Counted from the first letter of the stretch, positions 7,205-14,090 are shown. The stretch is 14,689 nucleotides of DNA from Caryophanon sp036309765 (GCA_036309765.1 JAXJTE010000060.1:1-14689); one strand, 5' to 3'. Notes: a model not told the origin generated them from the sequence alone. Numbers and translations are program-made.

Positions 7205-7561
7205 ATGAAACGACAAGCCGAAATTCGTTGGCGCGAGGAAAAATACCGCGTCATGTTCCATAGCCAAAAGCATTACAACGCCATTCGAGTAGCGATGCGC
7301 GAACAGCAGCCGTACGAAACGATTGCCGCGATGATTGATGATGCAATTGCACAAACACCGACGAGCGGCAGTATGCGTAACGCCATTCAGCATATGTGGG
7401 GCTATTTCAAAAAGCACGTGATACCGGAGCAAAAGGCGCATTACGACGAACTGATGACGAGTGAGCAGTATGATGACGTTTGTCGTTATTTATATGAACT
7501 AGCGAAACAGTATGATGTGACGTATTTAACGGATAGTACGGTGTTGAAGGGGAACGAATGA
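7205..7561 (+). CDS. DUF1722 (YbgA-type) domain protein
   Basis: 118 residues from ATG 7205, starting MKRQAEIRW. GTG 7196 and ATG 7199 are in frame upstream, but they fall in or touch the AGAGGTG ribosome binding site, which spaces well to 7205. Typical DUF1722 signatures are an early W-x-x-x-K-Y-x-x-M-F-H-S stretch with KHY, and the later IQHMWGYFKK followed by a helical end. In other bacteria this domain occurs alone (YbgA) or fused to DUF523. A link to photolyase neighbourhoods and stress responses has been noted in some species, but the biochemical role is not established. It is the last gene before the AT-rich island. Confidence 0.75.
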   Translation: MKRQAEIRWREEKYRVMFHSQKHYNAIRVAMREQQPYETIAAMIDDAIAQTPTSGSMRNAIQHMWGYFKKHVIPEQKAHYDELMTSEQYDDVCRYLYELAKQYDVTYLTDSTVLKGNE

Positions 7562-7570
7562 TAGTAAATT

Positions 7571-7757
7571 GGCAGTGCGCGTAAAGCGGCTCGCGTTCCT
7601 GGTGCTCGGCTCAAACCTCCTCGCCACTCATGCTTCGTGGCTGTGGGGTCTTGAGGCACGAGCTTTTCCCCAAGGAGTCTCGCCGCACGCGCTCTGCCGT
7701 CACAATGCACGATCTTTTTCAATCTTCTTGCTAACAACGATCGATTTAGCTGCGTAA
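7571..7757 (-). repeat. Intergenic repeat element, minus orientation (left boundary of island)
   Basis: Read on the minus strand, this region contains GACGGCAGAGCGCGTG, ACTCCTTGGGGAAAAG, a GAGGAGG/GAGCCG block and CCAGGAACGCGAGCCGC in that order. The copy at 9363-9592 has the same blocks in the same order. It is GC-rich compared with its surroundings and has no plausible gene; the short ORFs across it on both strands have no ribosome binding sites. I recall similar sequences as multi-copy intergenic elements in Planococcaceae genomes, but copy number cannot be checked here. A further short stretch at about 7779-7798 resembles the end of another copy. Confidence 0.65.
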
Positions 7758-8010
7758 AAATAACAAATTATACAAATGAAACAGCGCTGACTTCACTTTG
7801 AACTTGAATTGTTAAATTAAACGCAGCACTTTGCCAAAGAAGCGCTCACGCGGATGTTTATTTAGTTTTTCAACATATGCTTAAATATAATAGGTGGAAC
7901 AATTTGTTAATAATCCGATTGTCCTTTATATGCTAACAACAAAAACAATTGAGGATATATCGTCCTATATGAGATAATTGGTTTCAATAAATATTTAAGG
8001 GGGAAGAACG
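7758..8010. other. AT-rich gap upstream of the island gene
   Basis: There is no gene here. A fragment resembling the repeat's end (AGCGCTGACTTC near 7783) is followed by AT-rich sequence with promoter candidates. The best pair is TTGTTA (7904-7909) and TATATG (7927-7932) with 17-nt spacing. A perfect TATAAT at 7886-7891 lacks a -35. Confidence 0.4.
7904..7932 (+). promoter_or_regulatory. Candidate sigma-A promoter of the island gene
   Basis: TTGTTA (-35, 4/6) and TATATG (-10, 4/6) are separated by exactly 17 nt, about 70 nt before the expected transcript's ATG at 8011. Another candidate is the TATAAT at 7886-7891. Confidence 0.3.
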
Positions 8011-8529
8011 ATGCTTACTATAAACAGCACTTTGGAGAATGATTTAGCTATATATAGAGTTTATGATGCATGGCAATTCGTTTTAAATACTCAAAAAAAT
8101 TTATTAACTGCTAATTACTGTTCTTCTATAATAAATAATTCGCTTCAAATAATGAATTCCGAACATAAAGATTGGCAAAATAAAATTTTTAACAATCTCT
8201 TTGATGAATCTGGTAAAACAAGCGCCATTAACCTAACAGATGAAAATTTCCCGGGTTATGAAGTTGAAATTTTAGGAGTAAAAGCATCTTATCCTTTCAT
8301 AATAGATAAATTAACGAAGGACTTCTTCCAATATGTCCGAAATTCTTTTGACTCTATGGCTCAAATTTTAAGTTCAGCTTTACTTGCAAATAGAGGAAAG
8401 AACCGAACATCTGTGGATTTTCCATCTATGTTACGTACTTTTAATCAACCAATGTATTCTGAATCCTTTCCTGATACTCAAACTTGGTTGAATATGGTCG
8501 ATAGTTCTCCTTTATTTCAGGTCTGTTGA
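8011..8529 (+). pseudogene. N-terminal fragment of an AT-rich accessory gene split by a MITE-like insertion
   Basis: It starts at ATG 8011 with AAGGGGGAAG upstream. Residues 1-169 (through ...VDSSPLF at 8517) belong to the original protein, and the last few codons (QVC then TGA) come from the insert. Joining 8517 to 8688 restores one open frame of 386 codons with the second fragment. The protein is mostly helical and soluble, with no signal peptide. Codon use (ATA, AGA, TTA, AAT) is far more AT-rich than its neighbours, suggesting acquisition from elsewhere. I do not recognise the family with confidence. The stretch YVRNSFDSMAQ here and NNRTKHT just after the break loosely recall HEPN-type helical proteins found in toxin and phage-defence genes. 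A truncated 172-residue product could still be made. Confidence 0.7.
8509..8517. repeat. Left copy of 9-bp target-site duplication
   Basis: CCTTTATTT, identical to 8679-8687. It codes for P-L-F in both fragments, in the respective reading frames. Confidence 0.85.
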
Positions 8530-8678
8530 TTAGCTACTTTTATACAGCTGAATCGGTTGTTTTCAGCAGCAAAACTGACATGAATGCAGCATCGTAGTGG
8601 CATGAAGCGTGCGCCGAGCCCCAGGAAAGCGAGCCGCAATACGCGAAATGACAGTCGAATGGCTAATCAACACGCTTG
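8518..8678. mobile_element. 161-bp MITE-like non-autonomous insertion
   Basis: The element is bounded by 17-bp terminal inverted repeats: CAGGTCTGTTGATTAGC (8518-8534) and the complement of GCTAATCAACACGCTTG (8662-8678), identical at 14 of 17 positions including 11 in a row. A perfect 9-bp direct repeat, CCTTTATTT, lies immediately outside both ends. It encodes no transposase and no credible ORF, so it would need a transposase in trans. A 9-bp duplication is compatible with several IS families (for example IS4- or IS256-like) and does not identify one. Its interior (about 8619-8654, CCAGGAAAGCGAGCCGC onward) resembles the repeats at 7571-7757 and 9363-9592. The base composition differs sharply from the AT-rich gene it interrupts. 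Confidence 0.85.
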
Positions 8679-9341
8679 CCTTTATTTAAATACATCGACG
8701 ACTTTAACAACCGAACTAAACATACATTTGATGTTAATTTGAAACTTGAAATGTCTTTATTCGATGGAAACTCTAATGCCGACATTGATAAGTTTTATAA
8801 AAAAGATCGTCAACAACATGATACTGATATTCTAACTATTATTAATAATGTCTATGTTTTTGCAAATCAATGTTTCGAGGATTTGTTAAATGTAATTACA
8901 AACAATATTCCGAGAAAAGTATATGCAGTAGATAGATTCCATCATTTATTCTGTTATCAACAGAAGATAGATAATTCTAATTTATCTGTAATTTTTTTAA
9001 AAGAAGAAGATGTGTCTTCACTGCCTCAGGAAATACGTGTACTTTTATTAACTAAGGTAGAAGATGATTTTAGAAGTAAAAATAGTCACTTCAAAAATAT
9101 TTTTATTAGGAATAGTAATAGGGAATTTATTGCTCAATACACGGCAAAATCATTTATTTTAAAGGAAGACAATATGCTCGAATATATTGTATATGAATCG
9201 GTGCCTTATATTGGACTTCCAGCGTTGTTTGATGCGTTTCAAGAGTGCGGTGAAAAATTCTATAACGCTAATCCCTATGTAAGTATAGAAACAGTTTCTG
9301 ACGATAAAGATTTTCTTCATAGAGTTCAACTACCATTTTAG
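8676..9341 (+). pseudogene. C-terminal fragment of the gene split by the MITE-like insertion
   Basis: An open frame from the insert's last codon (TTG 8676) through CCT TTA TTT AAA TAC. Original gene sequence resumes with KYIDDFNNRTKHTFDVN. There is no ribosome binding site and no natural start, so this half is probably not translated by itself. It contributes 217 residues (8688-9338) to the reconstructed 386-residue protein. It contains alternating helical and strand-like stretches with no membrane segment, ending ...DFLHRVQLPF. The N-x-R-T-K-H segment directly after the break could be an HEPN-like or related helical-domain motif. No metal-binding cluster or nuclease motif is certain. Codon use is as AT-rich as in the upstream half, which supports a single origin. 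Confidence 0.7.
8679..8687. repeat. Right copy of 9-bp target-site duplication
   Basis: CCTTTATTT, identical to 8509-8517. The frame continues directly into AAA TAC ATC. Confidence 0.85.
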
Positions 9342-9362
9342 AATATCCTTATCATTATAAAA

Positions 9363-9592
9363 ATAATGAGGCTGGGACAGGGACATAAGTAAATTTTCAT
9401 CGCGCAACAGATGATCTTCAGAGTAGAATTTTGATGACGGAGCGTGTGAAGCGGCGACTCCTAGGGGAAAAGAACGTGTCGAGAGACTTGTGTTAACAAG
9501 GCTCGAGCCGTTCCCCAGGAAAGCGTCCGCGTAACAGCGCGAAGTCGAACAGCGTTATCGGAAAATCAGCTCTTCCGATAACGCTTTATTTT
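9363..9592 (+). repeat. Intergenic repeat element, plus orientation (right boundary of island)
   Basis: It begins GAGGCTGGGACAGGGACATAA and ends TTATTTTGTCC, so its outer ends are partly complementary. Inside are GACGGAGCGTGTG, ACTCCTAGGGGAAAAG, GGCTCGAGCCG and CCAGGAAAGCGTCCGC, collinear with the minus-oriented copy at 7571-7757. No gene is present. I recall GAGGCTGGGACA-type starts from intergenic repeats of staphylococci and Planococcaceae. It ends with a 13-bp perfect hairpin listed separately. Confidence 0.65.
9551..9590 (+). terminator. Terminator-like hairpin at the end of the repeat
   Basis: AGCGTTATCGGAA (9551-9563) and TTCCGATAACGCT (9573-9585) form a perfect 13-bp stem with a 9-nt loop. 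TTATTTTG follows. It could end transcription of the island before the padR promoter, or be a structural part of the repeat. Confidence 0.65.
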
Positions 9593-9647
9593 GTCCAAAG
9601 TTCTTTTTACATTCCCATTAATTTTCTGAAATATATGACAAAAAATG

Positions 9648-9678
9648 TGCTATACTATGCGTAACGATATATCGCATA
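9648..9678 (+). promoter_or_regulatory. padR promoter with probable autoregulatory operator
   Basis: TGCTATACT (9648-9656) is an extended -10 with 5/6 hexamer match. Directly downstream, TATGCG (9656-9661) and CGCATA (9673-9678) form an inverted repeat. A perfect palindrome, CGATATATCG (9665-9674), lies between and overlapping them. A repressor bound here would block initiation, as expected for PadR autoregulation. The sequence is not the classic ATGT-N8-ACAT operator, so assignment to this PadR is inferred from position. Confidence 0.5.
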
Positions 9679-9699
9679 ACATAATAGTGAGGTGAGAGC

Positions 9700-10008
9700 A
9701 TGAGCTATGACGGAGGACCGATGACCGAGGCGATGTATTACGTGCTGCTAGCGCTATACCGACCGAACCACGGCTATCAGCTAATGCAAGCAATTGGCGA
9801 CGTCTCGAACGGGCGCATTCAAATGGGACCAGGGACGCTGTACGGCATTTTAACGCGGTTGCAGAAGGATGGACTCATTACGATGAAGCACGACGACGGC
9901 AGACGAAAGACGTATGAGCTGACGACATATGGGGAGCTTGCACTGCGCAACGAATACGATCGTTTGCAGGCGATGCTTCAAGATGGACGTTGGTTACGCG
10001 AAACATAA
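9700..10008 (+). CDS. PadR-family transcriptional regulator
   Basis: 102 residues, the short (PadR-s1-like) class. The winged helix covers about residues 5-85: MTEAMYYVLLALYRPNHGYQLM, then MGPGTLYGILTRLQKDGLI (recognition helix), then the wing DDGRRKTYELTTYG. A short C-terminal helix for dimerisation follows. GAGGTGAG precedes the ATG. It is followed after 12 nt by a DUF2812 membrane-protein gene, a pairing seen repeatedly in Firmicutes, in which PadR represses its own operon. The inducer is unknown. Confidence 0.92.
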   Translation: MSYDGGPMTEAMYYVLLALYRPNHGYQLMQAIGDVSNGRIQMGPGTLYGILTRLQKDGLITMKHDDGRRKTYELTTYGELALRNEYDRLQAMLQDGRWLRET

Positions 10009-10020
10009 GGGGGAATTGGG

Positions 10021-11193
10021 ATGGGGAAAATTCGAAAAATCAATCCGAGGAGCTACTGGCTTGTCGGCGAGCACGAAAGCTGGCTTGCACAGCTAGCAAG
10101 TAACGGCTACTTTTTAACGAGCATGAATCAGCTGTTTTCGACGTTTGAAAAGCGCCCACCAGCAAACATGAACTACCGCATCGAGCTTGTAAATGGCAAG
10201 CCGTTATCGAGCGAGCAAGTTGAATTGTACGAGCAAAGCGGCTGGGATTACGTCACAAGCTCAAAGCTGTACCACGTATTTGCGTCACCAGTCGAGCGTG
10301 GAGCGATGGAAATTTACACAGACCCGACCGAGCAGGCGAACACCGTTTCGTATTTGAAAAAGCAAAGTAAGCGAAATGGGCTCATTGTGACCATCACATC
10401 TACTCTGATGCTGCTGCTCGTCGGTGGTGGCATGATCGTCAACGAGCCGTTTTTTTATTGGCTTGTGCAAGGGAGTACAACGCTTAGTGTGTTGCTCGTT
10501 TGCTTTTATGCAGTTCAGAGCATCACGATGTTTCGCGCATATGATGGGCTGAAGCAATTAGCGCAGCAGCTTGAGCAAGGTAAGCCGATTGACCATAAAG
10601 CACCGTGGCAGCGTGAATTTATGAAAGACCGCGTATGGAGCATGCTCATTTTGCTGTTTGGGCTCTTCATGATTGCCGCACCGTTTTATTCGATTTATAA
10701 AATGGACGTACAAACGTTGCCAGCCGATACGTCGTCAAAGCCGATTTTGCGCCTTGAAGCGTTACTAGACGGGCAGTATGTTCGAAGTGAAGTCGCTGAA
10801 ACGTATGACGATGTCGATTATAGCCATTCTTGGGATCAACAGTGGAATATACTTGCACCAACCATATATGAAACGACTCAACAAGGTGTCCATCAAGCAA
10901 ATCAGCAAAGCGAAAGTTTAGACGTGGATTATTACGACATGCGCACGAAATGGCTTGCGAAAACGATGCTGCAATCTGTTATTGAGTATAAAACGTTTTT
11001 CCGTGACGATCAGCCTGTAACTTACGCCGAGCATGATCGATTCGACGAGCTGTACGTATATGAAAGCGAAATCGGCGAAACATTTGTATACGCGCGTCTT
11101 GGCAAGCAAGTAATCGACATTCGCTATCAAGGCGAGCTACCGACCGAGCAAATCATTGACGAAGCGGCGATGCTTTATGCGAAATTTGAGTAA
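10021..11193 (+). CDS. DUF2812 membrane protein
   Basis: 390 residues. The N-terminal soluble domain (about 1-105) matches the DUF2812 pattern: E-x-W-L-x-x-L-A-x-x-G-Y near 20-30, an F-x-K-R-x-P-x-x-x-x-Y-R-I-E block near 42-55, GWDYV at 74-78 and YHVFASP at 84-90. Three hydrophobic segments follow, near 120-140, 150-172 and 205-226. A large C-terminal domain of about 160 residues comes next, possibly outside the membrane, which is longer than many DUF2812 proteins have. The family has no established biochemical role, and co-occurrence with PadR suggests a membrane-stress or transport-accessory job. GGGGGAATTGGG precedes the ATG. It is in an operon with padR upstream and the DUF4304 gene 15 nt downstream. 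Confidence 0.82.
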   Translation: MGKIRKINPRSYWLVGEHESWLAQLASNGYFLTSMNQLFSTFEKRPPANMNYRIELVNGKPLSSEQVELYEQSGWDYVTSSKLYHVFASPVERGAMEIYTDPTEQANTVSYLKKQSKRNGLIVTITSTLMLLLVGGGMIVNEPFFYWLVQGSTTLSVLLVCFYAVQSITMFRAYDGLKQLAQQLEQGKPIDHKAPWQREFMKDRVWSMLILLFGLFMIAAPFYSIYKMDVQTLPADTSSKPILRLEALLDGQYVRSEVAETYDDVDYSHSWDQQWNILAPTIYETTQQGVHQANQQSESLDVDYYDMRTKWLAKTMLQSVIEYKTFFRDDQPVTYAEHDRFDELYVYESEIGETFVYARLGKQVIDIRYQGELPTEQIIDEAAMLYAKFE

Positions 11194-11208
11194 AAGGGGA
11201 AGAAAAAC

Positions 11209-11601
11209 GTGCAACGTCAGCAAATGAATACGGCGCTTAAAACAATCGTCGTGCCGCATTTACGCGCGCATCAGTTTAAAGGGTCATTTCCACATTTTAG
11301 AAAAAAGCACGACACGCACATCGACCTCATAACGTTTCAATTTAATCGTTACGGTGGCTCGTTCGTCGTCGAATGTGCCGTTTGTCCAACAGATGGCGTG
11401 ACGATGTATTGGGGGGAGCACATTCCGCCAAATAAGGTAACGGCACATCATATGAATGAACGGTATCGGCTGCAGCATCACGATGAGCAATGGTTTAGCT
11501 ACGAGCAGTTCGAGACAGCTGCGCAATTTGAAGCACTCGCATTGTTTGTAAAGGAGCGATTGCACATCGAGTCAGCTAATTGGATTTGTGGGAATTTGTA
11601 A
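11209..11601 (+). CDS. DUF4304-like protein
   Basis: 130 residues from a GTG start. AAGGGGA lies 8 nt upstream, whereas the next ATG at 11224 is too far from it. The layout is DUF4304-like: an N-terminal helix, L-R-x-H-Q-F-K-G-S-F-P-H-F-R-K, then ITFQFNRYGGSFVVECAV strands, ending in a helix. It is soluble, with no obvious catalytic residues, and the function is unknown. Being 15 nt after the DUF2812 gene it is probably the third gene of the padR operon. No terminator is clear after it. Confidence 0.65.
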   Translation: MQRQQMNTALKTIVVPHLRAHQFKGSFPHFRKKHDTHIDLITFQFNRYGGSFVVECAVCPTDGVTMYWGEHIPPNKVTAHHMNERYRLQHHDEQWFSYEQFETAAQFEALALFVKERLHIESANWICGNL

Positions 11602-11652
11602 CTTTTATTTGTTTTTCAACGTATTATAAACAAAAAGAAATGAGGGAAAACG

Positions 11653-12180
11653 ATGAAAACATGGTTGATGATTGTGTGTAGTTGTGTGCTGCTGTTTGGG
11701 TGCAATAAAGAGGAATACGTGGACGAATCGCAAGGAGTATATCCAGAAACGTTTGAAGCGGAAACGGCGGACTTTCGTTATGAGCTGTACGTCAGTCAAA
11801 ATACGTTTTCACATGGGCAACCAATTGATATTACCGCTTCGTTAACGTATATCGGGGATGAAGAGGAAATCGTCATTTCACACGCTGCATCGCCGTTTTA
11901 TTTTCCGATGAAGGAGACGACGCGCGCGTATGATATTGAGTACCCGATGAATCTGCCGCTCGTTTCGACGACATTGGAAAAGGACGTGCCATTAACGGAG
12001 CAATACGTACCGAGTGGCGGCTATAGTGACACGGATGAAGCGGAATACATCGCGTTTATGAAAGAATTTTTAGAAGGGGATTACCCAATCGGCAATTACA
12101 TTGTCAACGGCTCCGTGCAGTTTAACGTCGATAATTCGCCAATCAACATAAACGGCAATATCGGCTTTCAAGTAAAGTAA
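11653..12180 (+). CDS. Putative lipoprotein of unknown function
   Basis: 175 residues. The N-terminus is a lipoprotein signal: K2, hydrophobic core, then LLFGC with the lipidated cysteine probably C17. The -2 residue is F instead of the commoner A/S/T, a mild deviation. The mature part (18-175) is strand-rich and acidic, with an Ig-like or intracellular-proteinase-inhibitor-like feel (YELYVSQNTFSHGQPIDITASLTY), suggesting a beta-sandwich on the outer membrane surface. GAGGG precedes the ATG. It lies 51 nt after the DUF4304 gene and may be read from the same operon or its own promoter. The family is not recognised. Confidence 0.75.
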   Translation: MKTWLMIVCSCVLLFGCNKEEYVDESQGVYPETFEAETADFRYELYVSQNTFSHGQPIDITASLTYIGDEEEIVISHAASPFYFPMKETTRAYDIEYPMNLPLVSTTLEKDVPLTEQYVPSGGYSDTDEAEYIAFMKEFLEGDYPIGNYIVNGSVQFNVDNSPININGNIGFQVK

Positions 12181-12183
12181 AAA

Positions 12184-12226
12184 AACAGGCTGTGCAACGT
12201 TAATTGTTGTGCAGCCTGTTTGTGTT
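12184..12226. terminator. Bidirectional terminator after the lipoprotein gene
   Basis: AACAGGCTGTGCAAC (12184-12198) pairs with GTTGTGCAGCCTGTT (12206-12220) over 15 bp, including two G-U pairs. TGTGTTT follows on the plus strand and an A-run at 12180-12185 gives a T-run on the minus strand. Confidence 0.85.
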
Positions 12227-12231
12227 TCATA

Positions 12232-12471
12232 TCATGATTTTTCTTGTGACTGCTGAATTTGTTCCAGTGTTAATCCAGTAAACTTTTGAAGTAACCATCT
12301 CGCCAAAATATCATCAAGTGGCTGAAGTTTTTTATCATGCCATGCCTTTAAAAATTTATTCATCTCAATAAAATACACTTCAAGCACGTCGTCAATCGGG
12401 CGCTGGCGAGTAAGTGCCGGAAAATGAAAATTTGTACACGCTAAGTTTTCGTACAGTGCGATGAAATGAAA
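12232..12471 (-). pseudogene. C-terminal remnant of an Rpn-family nuclease/putative transposase
   Basis: The minus strand carries 79 open codons from just after a TAG (12474-12472) to TGA at 12234-12232. The conceptual product includes FHFPALTRQRPIDDVLEVYF, then IEMNKFLKAWHDKKLQPLDD and ILARWLL. This fits the C-terminal part of Rpn / PD-(D/E)XK-family transposase proteins, where an L-E-I-H-F-I-E-L-P-K-F-like block precedes a K-W-x-x-x-K-L-x-P-x-x-D helix. The nuclease core, start codon and ribosome binding site are absent, so it is a relic of a larger gene. The assignment comes from motif memory. Confidence 0.55.
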
Positions 12472-12520
12472 CTAATTGACGGAATATTCGTATTACAATA
12501 ATGAGAAAGGGGGGATTAAC

Positions 12521-13024
12521 ATGTACATATTTATTGCGTGTGACGAAAAGCTGTGTTCATTTGCAGAGACGCTACAGGACGAGCAGATTAAATCGTACAA
12601 TGAACTGCTTGCGATGGGCATGACCGACAAGCAAATTCAGCTAAGAGGGCATGACTTTTCGAAAATTGACCGCGATGCGAAAGTATTTTTAATTATGTTG
12701 CCGGATGAATTAACTAACAGCCCGCTCGTCATTGAGCCGGATTTTCAAAATGCGTACGCCCGCTACGTAAGCGATAAGCGTTACATTTACCGCGTCGAGC
12801 ATGCACAGCAAGCACTCGTCCATTTTGTCGGCTACATTGGCAAATATGCAGGGCATTGGAAGGAACTAGAGCTATGGTGTGTGAACGAGGACGATTATAC
12901 AATTGACGTAGCGAGCATTGCGCAGCGTACCGTTTACGTGCAGCGCGAGTTATCGTCGGAGCCATTTGAGACGTTTTTTGAAAAAGACGAGCCACAAGTT
13001 GTGCGCTTTATTATACGTTCATAA
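12521..13024 (+). CDS. Hypothetical protein
   Basis: 167 residues from ATG 12521, chosen because AAAGGGGGGA lies 5-10 nt upstream. In-frame codons from 12476 precede the ribosome binding site. The protein is soluble, mixed alpha/beta and aromatic-rich, begins MYIFIACDEKLCSFAETLQD and has no membrane segment or known catalytic motif. A cysteine pair (C7, C12) and a tryptophan-containing stretch HWKELELWCVNEDDY are the only distinctive points. I do not recognise it. It is followed after 47 nt by another unrecognised gene in the same direction, possibly a two-gene operon. Confidence 0.65.
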   Translation: MYIFIACDEKLCSFAETLQDEQIKSYNELLAMGMTDKQIQLRGHDFSKIDRDAKVFLIMLPDELTNSPLVIEPDFQNAYARYVSDKRYIYRVEHAQQALVHFVGYIGKYAGHWKELELWCVNEDDYTIDVASIAQRTVYVQRELSSEPFETFFEKDEPQVVRFIIRS

Positions 13025-13071
13025 GACGCAGCCGATATAACGCATAGCTATAAATACGAAGGGGTGTCGTC

Positions 13072-14028
13072 ATGGAAGTGAATTTATCGTTTGAAGGAGC
13101 CGCATTGGCGTACAGTAAGCAGCAACGGTTGAACGCTGATGTGCAAAAGGCGCAGCCACTCGGTGGAAAAAAGGAAATTGATGTGATGCGCGATGGCAAG
13201 GTAGTGACGTTAACGCTGTCGGACGAAATGAAGGAGCTTAAAGCGGCGACAGATGAAGACATTGCGAAAATGTTTGCGGTGCAGGTGGAAGACCCGTCTG
13301 ATATTTTTTCACATCGTCCGCAAGATCAATGGCTTATTTTTAGTCAATATTTACATGAAAACGGTGCGTTCTACGGCATGAATCGTGACGAAATCGAGAA
13401 GCTAGAAAACTTGCTCGTCGATATAACGGATGGCTTAGATCAATTAAATATTGCCGTAGCACAAGGACGAGATATTAAATCGGGCAGCAAACCGATTACG
13501 CAGCAATTGACCGCTGCTGAAACACAGCTAGAGCTTGCATCGTCCGTATCGGCATTGCAGCGCTTTCAAGAAAAATTCGTCACAGATGATGCAAAGGCAG
13601 GCTTCTCTAAATTAATCGATCAATATACAGCGCGCAACGAAAAGCGTGTGTCGAATTACAAGTCGATTGACGAGAACTTTTATGCCGCGCGTGCGAAAAT
13701 TTTCGAGCGAGGTGGCGTGCAGATGTCTACGTTAACAACTGCGCAAAAGCAAACAGTATCAATCACGAATAAGCTCGGCAGTACCGATTACGGCGCAGAG
13801 GAAATTGCGCAAATGGTAGAAGGTTACAAGCAAAAATTCGGCATGCTTCAGCAACAATCAGATGTCGCCGTACTCATTGCTGAGCTGCAAGATACGCTTA
13901 CTTCCTTTGCGACGAAAGGCATTTTGAAATCGGATCAACATTACGAAGCCGCAAATGCGTTTGTGAAGGAAAAGTCCACGAACACGTTCGAACGCATCGC
14001 TCATTATTGGGACGCGTTATTAAAGTAA
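13072..14028 (+). CDS. Hypothetical helical protein
   Basis: 318 residues with AAGGGGTG upstream of the ATG. It begins MEVNLSFEGAALAYSKQQRL. It has no signal peptide or membrane helix, is dominated by polar and charged helices with many E, K, Q and A, and probably forms coiled coils in the second half (about 130-300). An acidic central part (VDITDGLDQLNIAVAQG) and a C-terminal aromatic end (FERIAHYWDALLK) are visible. No family is recognised with confidence; the short N-terminal motif followed by a helical body could suit a structural or flagellum-associated protein, which is speculation. It ends just before its own terminator. Confidence 0.7.
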   Translation: MEVNLSFEGAALAYSKQQRLNADVQKAQPLGGKKEIDVMRDGKVVTLTLSDEMKELKAATDEDIAKMFAVQVEDPSDIFSHRPQDQWLIFSQYLHENGAFYGMNRDEIEKLENLLVDITDGLDQLNIAVAQGRDIKSGSKPITQQLTAAETQLELASSVSALQRFQEKFVTDDAKAGFSKLIDQYTARNEKRVSNYKSIDENFYAARAKIFERGGVQMSTLTTAQKQTVSITNKLGSTDYGAEEIAQMVEGYKQKFGMLQQQSDVAVLIAELQDTLTSFATKGILKSDQHYEAANAFVKEKSTNTFERIAHYWDALLK

Positions 14029-14040
14029 ATAAGCTGTTAA

Positions 14041-14072
14041 GTCGATTCTGTTCTTAGGAATCGGCTTTTTTC
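14041..14072 (+). terminator. Rho-independent terminator before the arsenic operon
   Basis: GTCGATTC (14041-14048) pairs with GAATCGGC (14058-14065), with one G-U. TTTTTTC follows. Confidence 0.8.
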
Positions 14073-14090
14073 TTGGGATCACCCATTTAT

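Noticed and set aside
7139..7441. N-terminal extension of the 3-TM protein frame
   Set aside because: It is antisense to the DUF1722 gene, crosses its promoter, and the natural ribosome binding site is at 7143-7150 for the ATG at 7138.
7486..7757. Short ORFs on both strands across the left repeat
   Set aside because: They have no ribosome binding site, the composition is that of the repeat element, and they overlap each other and the end of the DUF1722 gene.
8676..8678. TTG as a genuine start for the second half of the split gene
   Set aside because: The TTG is the last three bases of the inserted element and has no Shine-Dalgarno sequence. The frame is continuous with the upstream half once the insert is removed.
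7571..9592. CRISPR array or tandem repeats
   Set aside because: The similar blocks are few, diverged, differently oriented and irregularly spaced. There are no repeat-spacer units and no cas genes.
11602..11652. Terminator between the DUF4304 and lipoprotein genes
   Set aside because: The TTTGTTT/AAACAAA complementarity is AT-only and has no following T-run on the plus strand, so it is too weak to call.
12476..12520. Earlier start for the 167-residue hypothetical protein
   Set aside because: It is a non-ATG start lying before the AAAGGGGGGA ribosome binding site that correctly positions the ATG at 12521.
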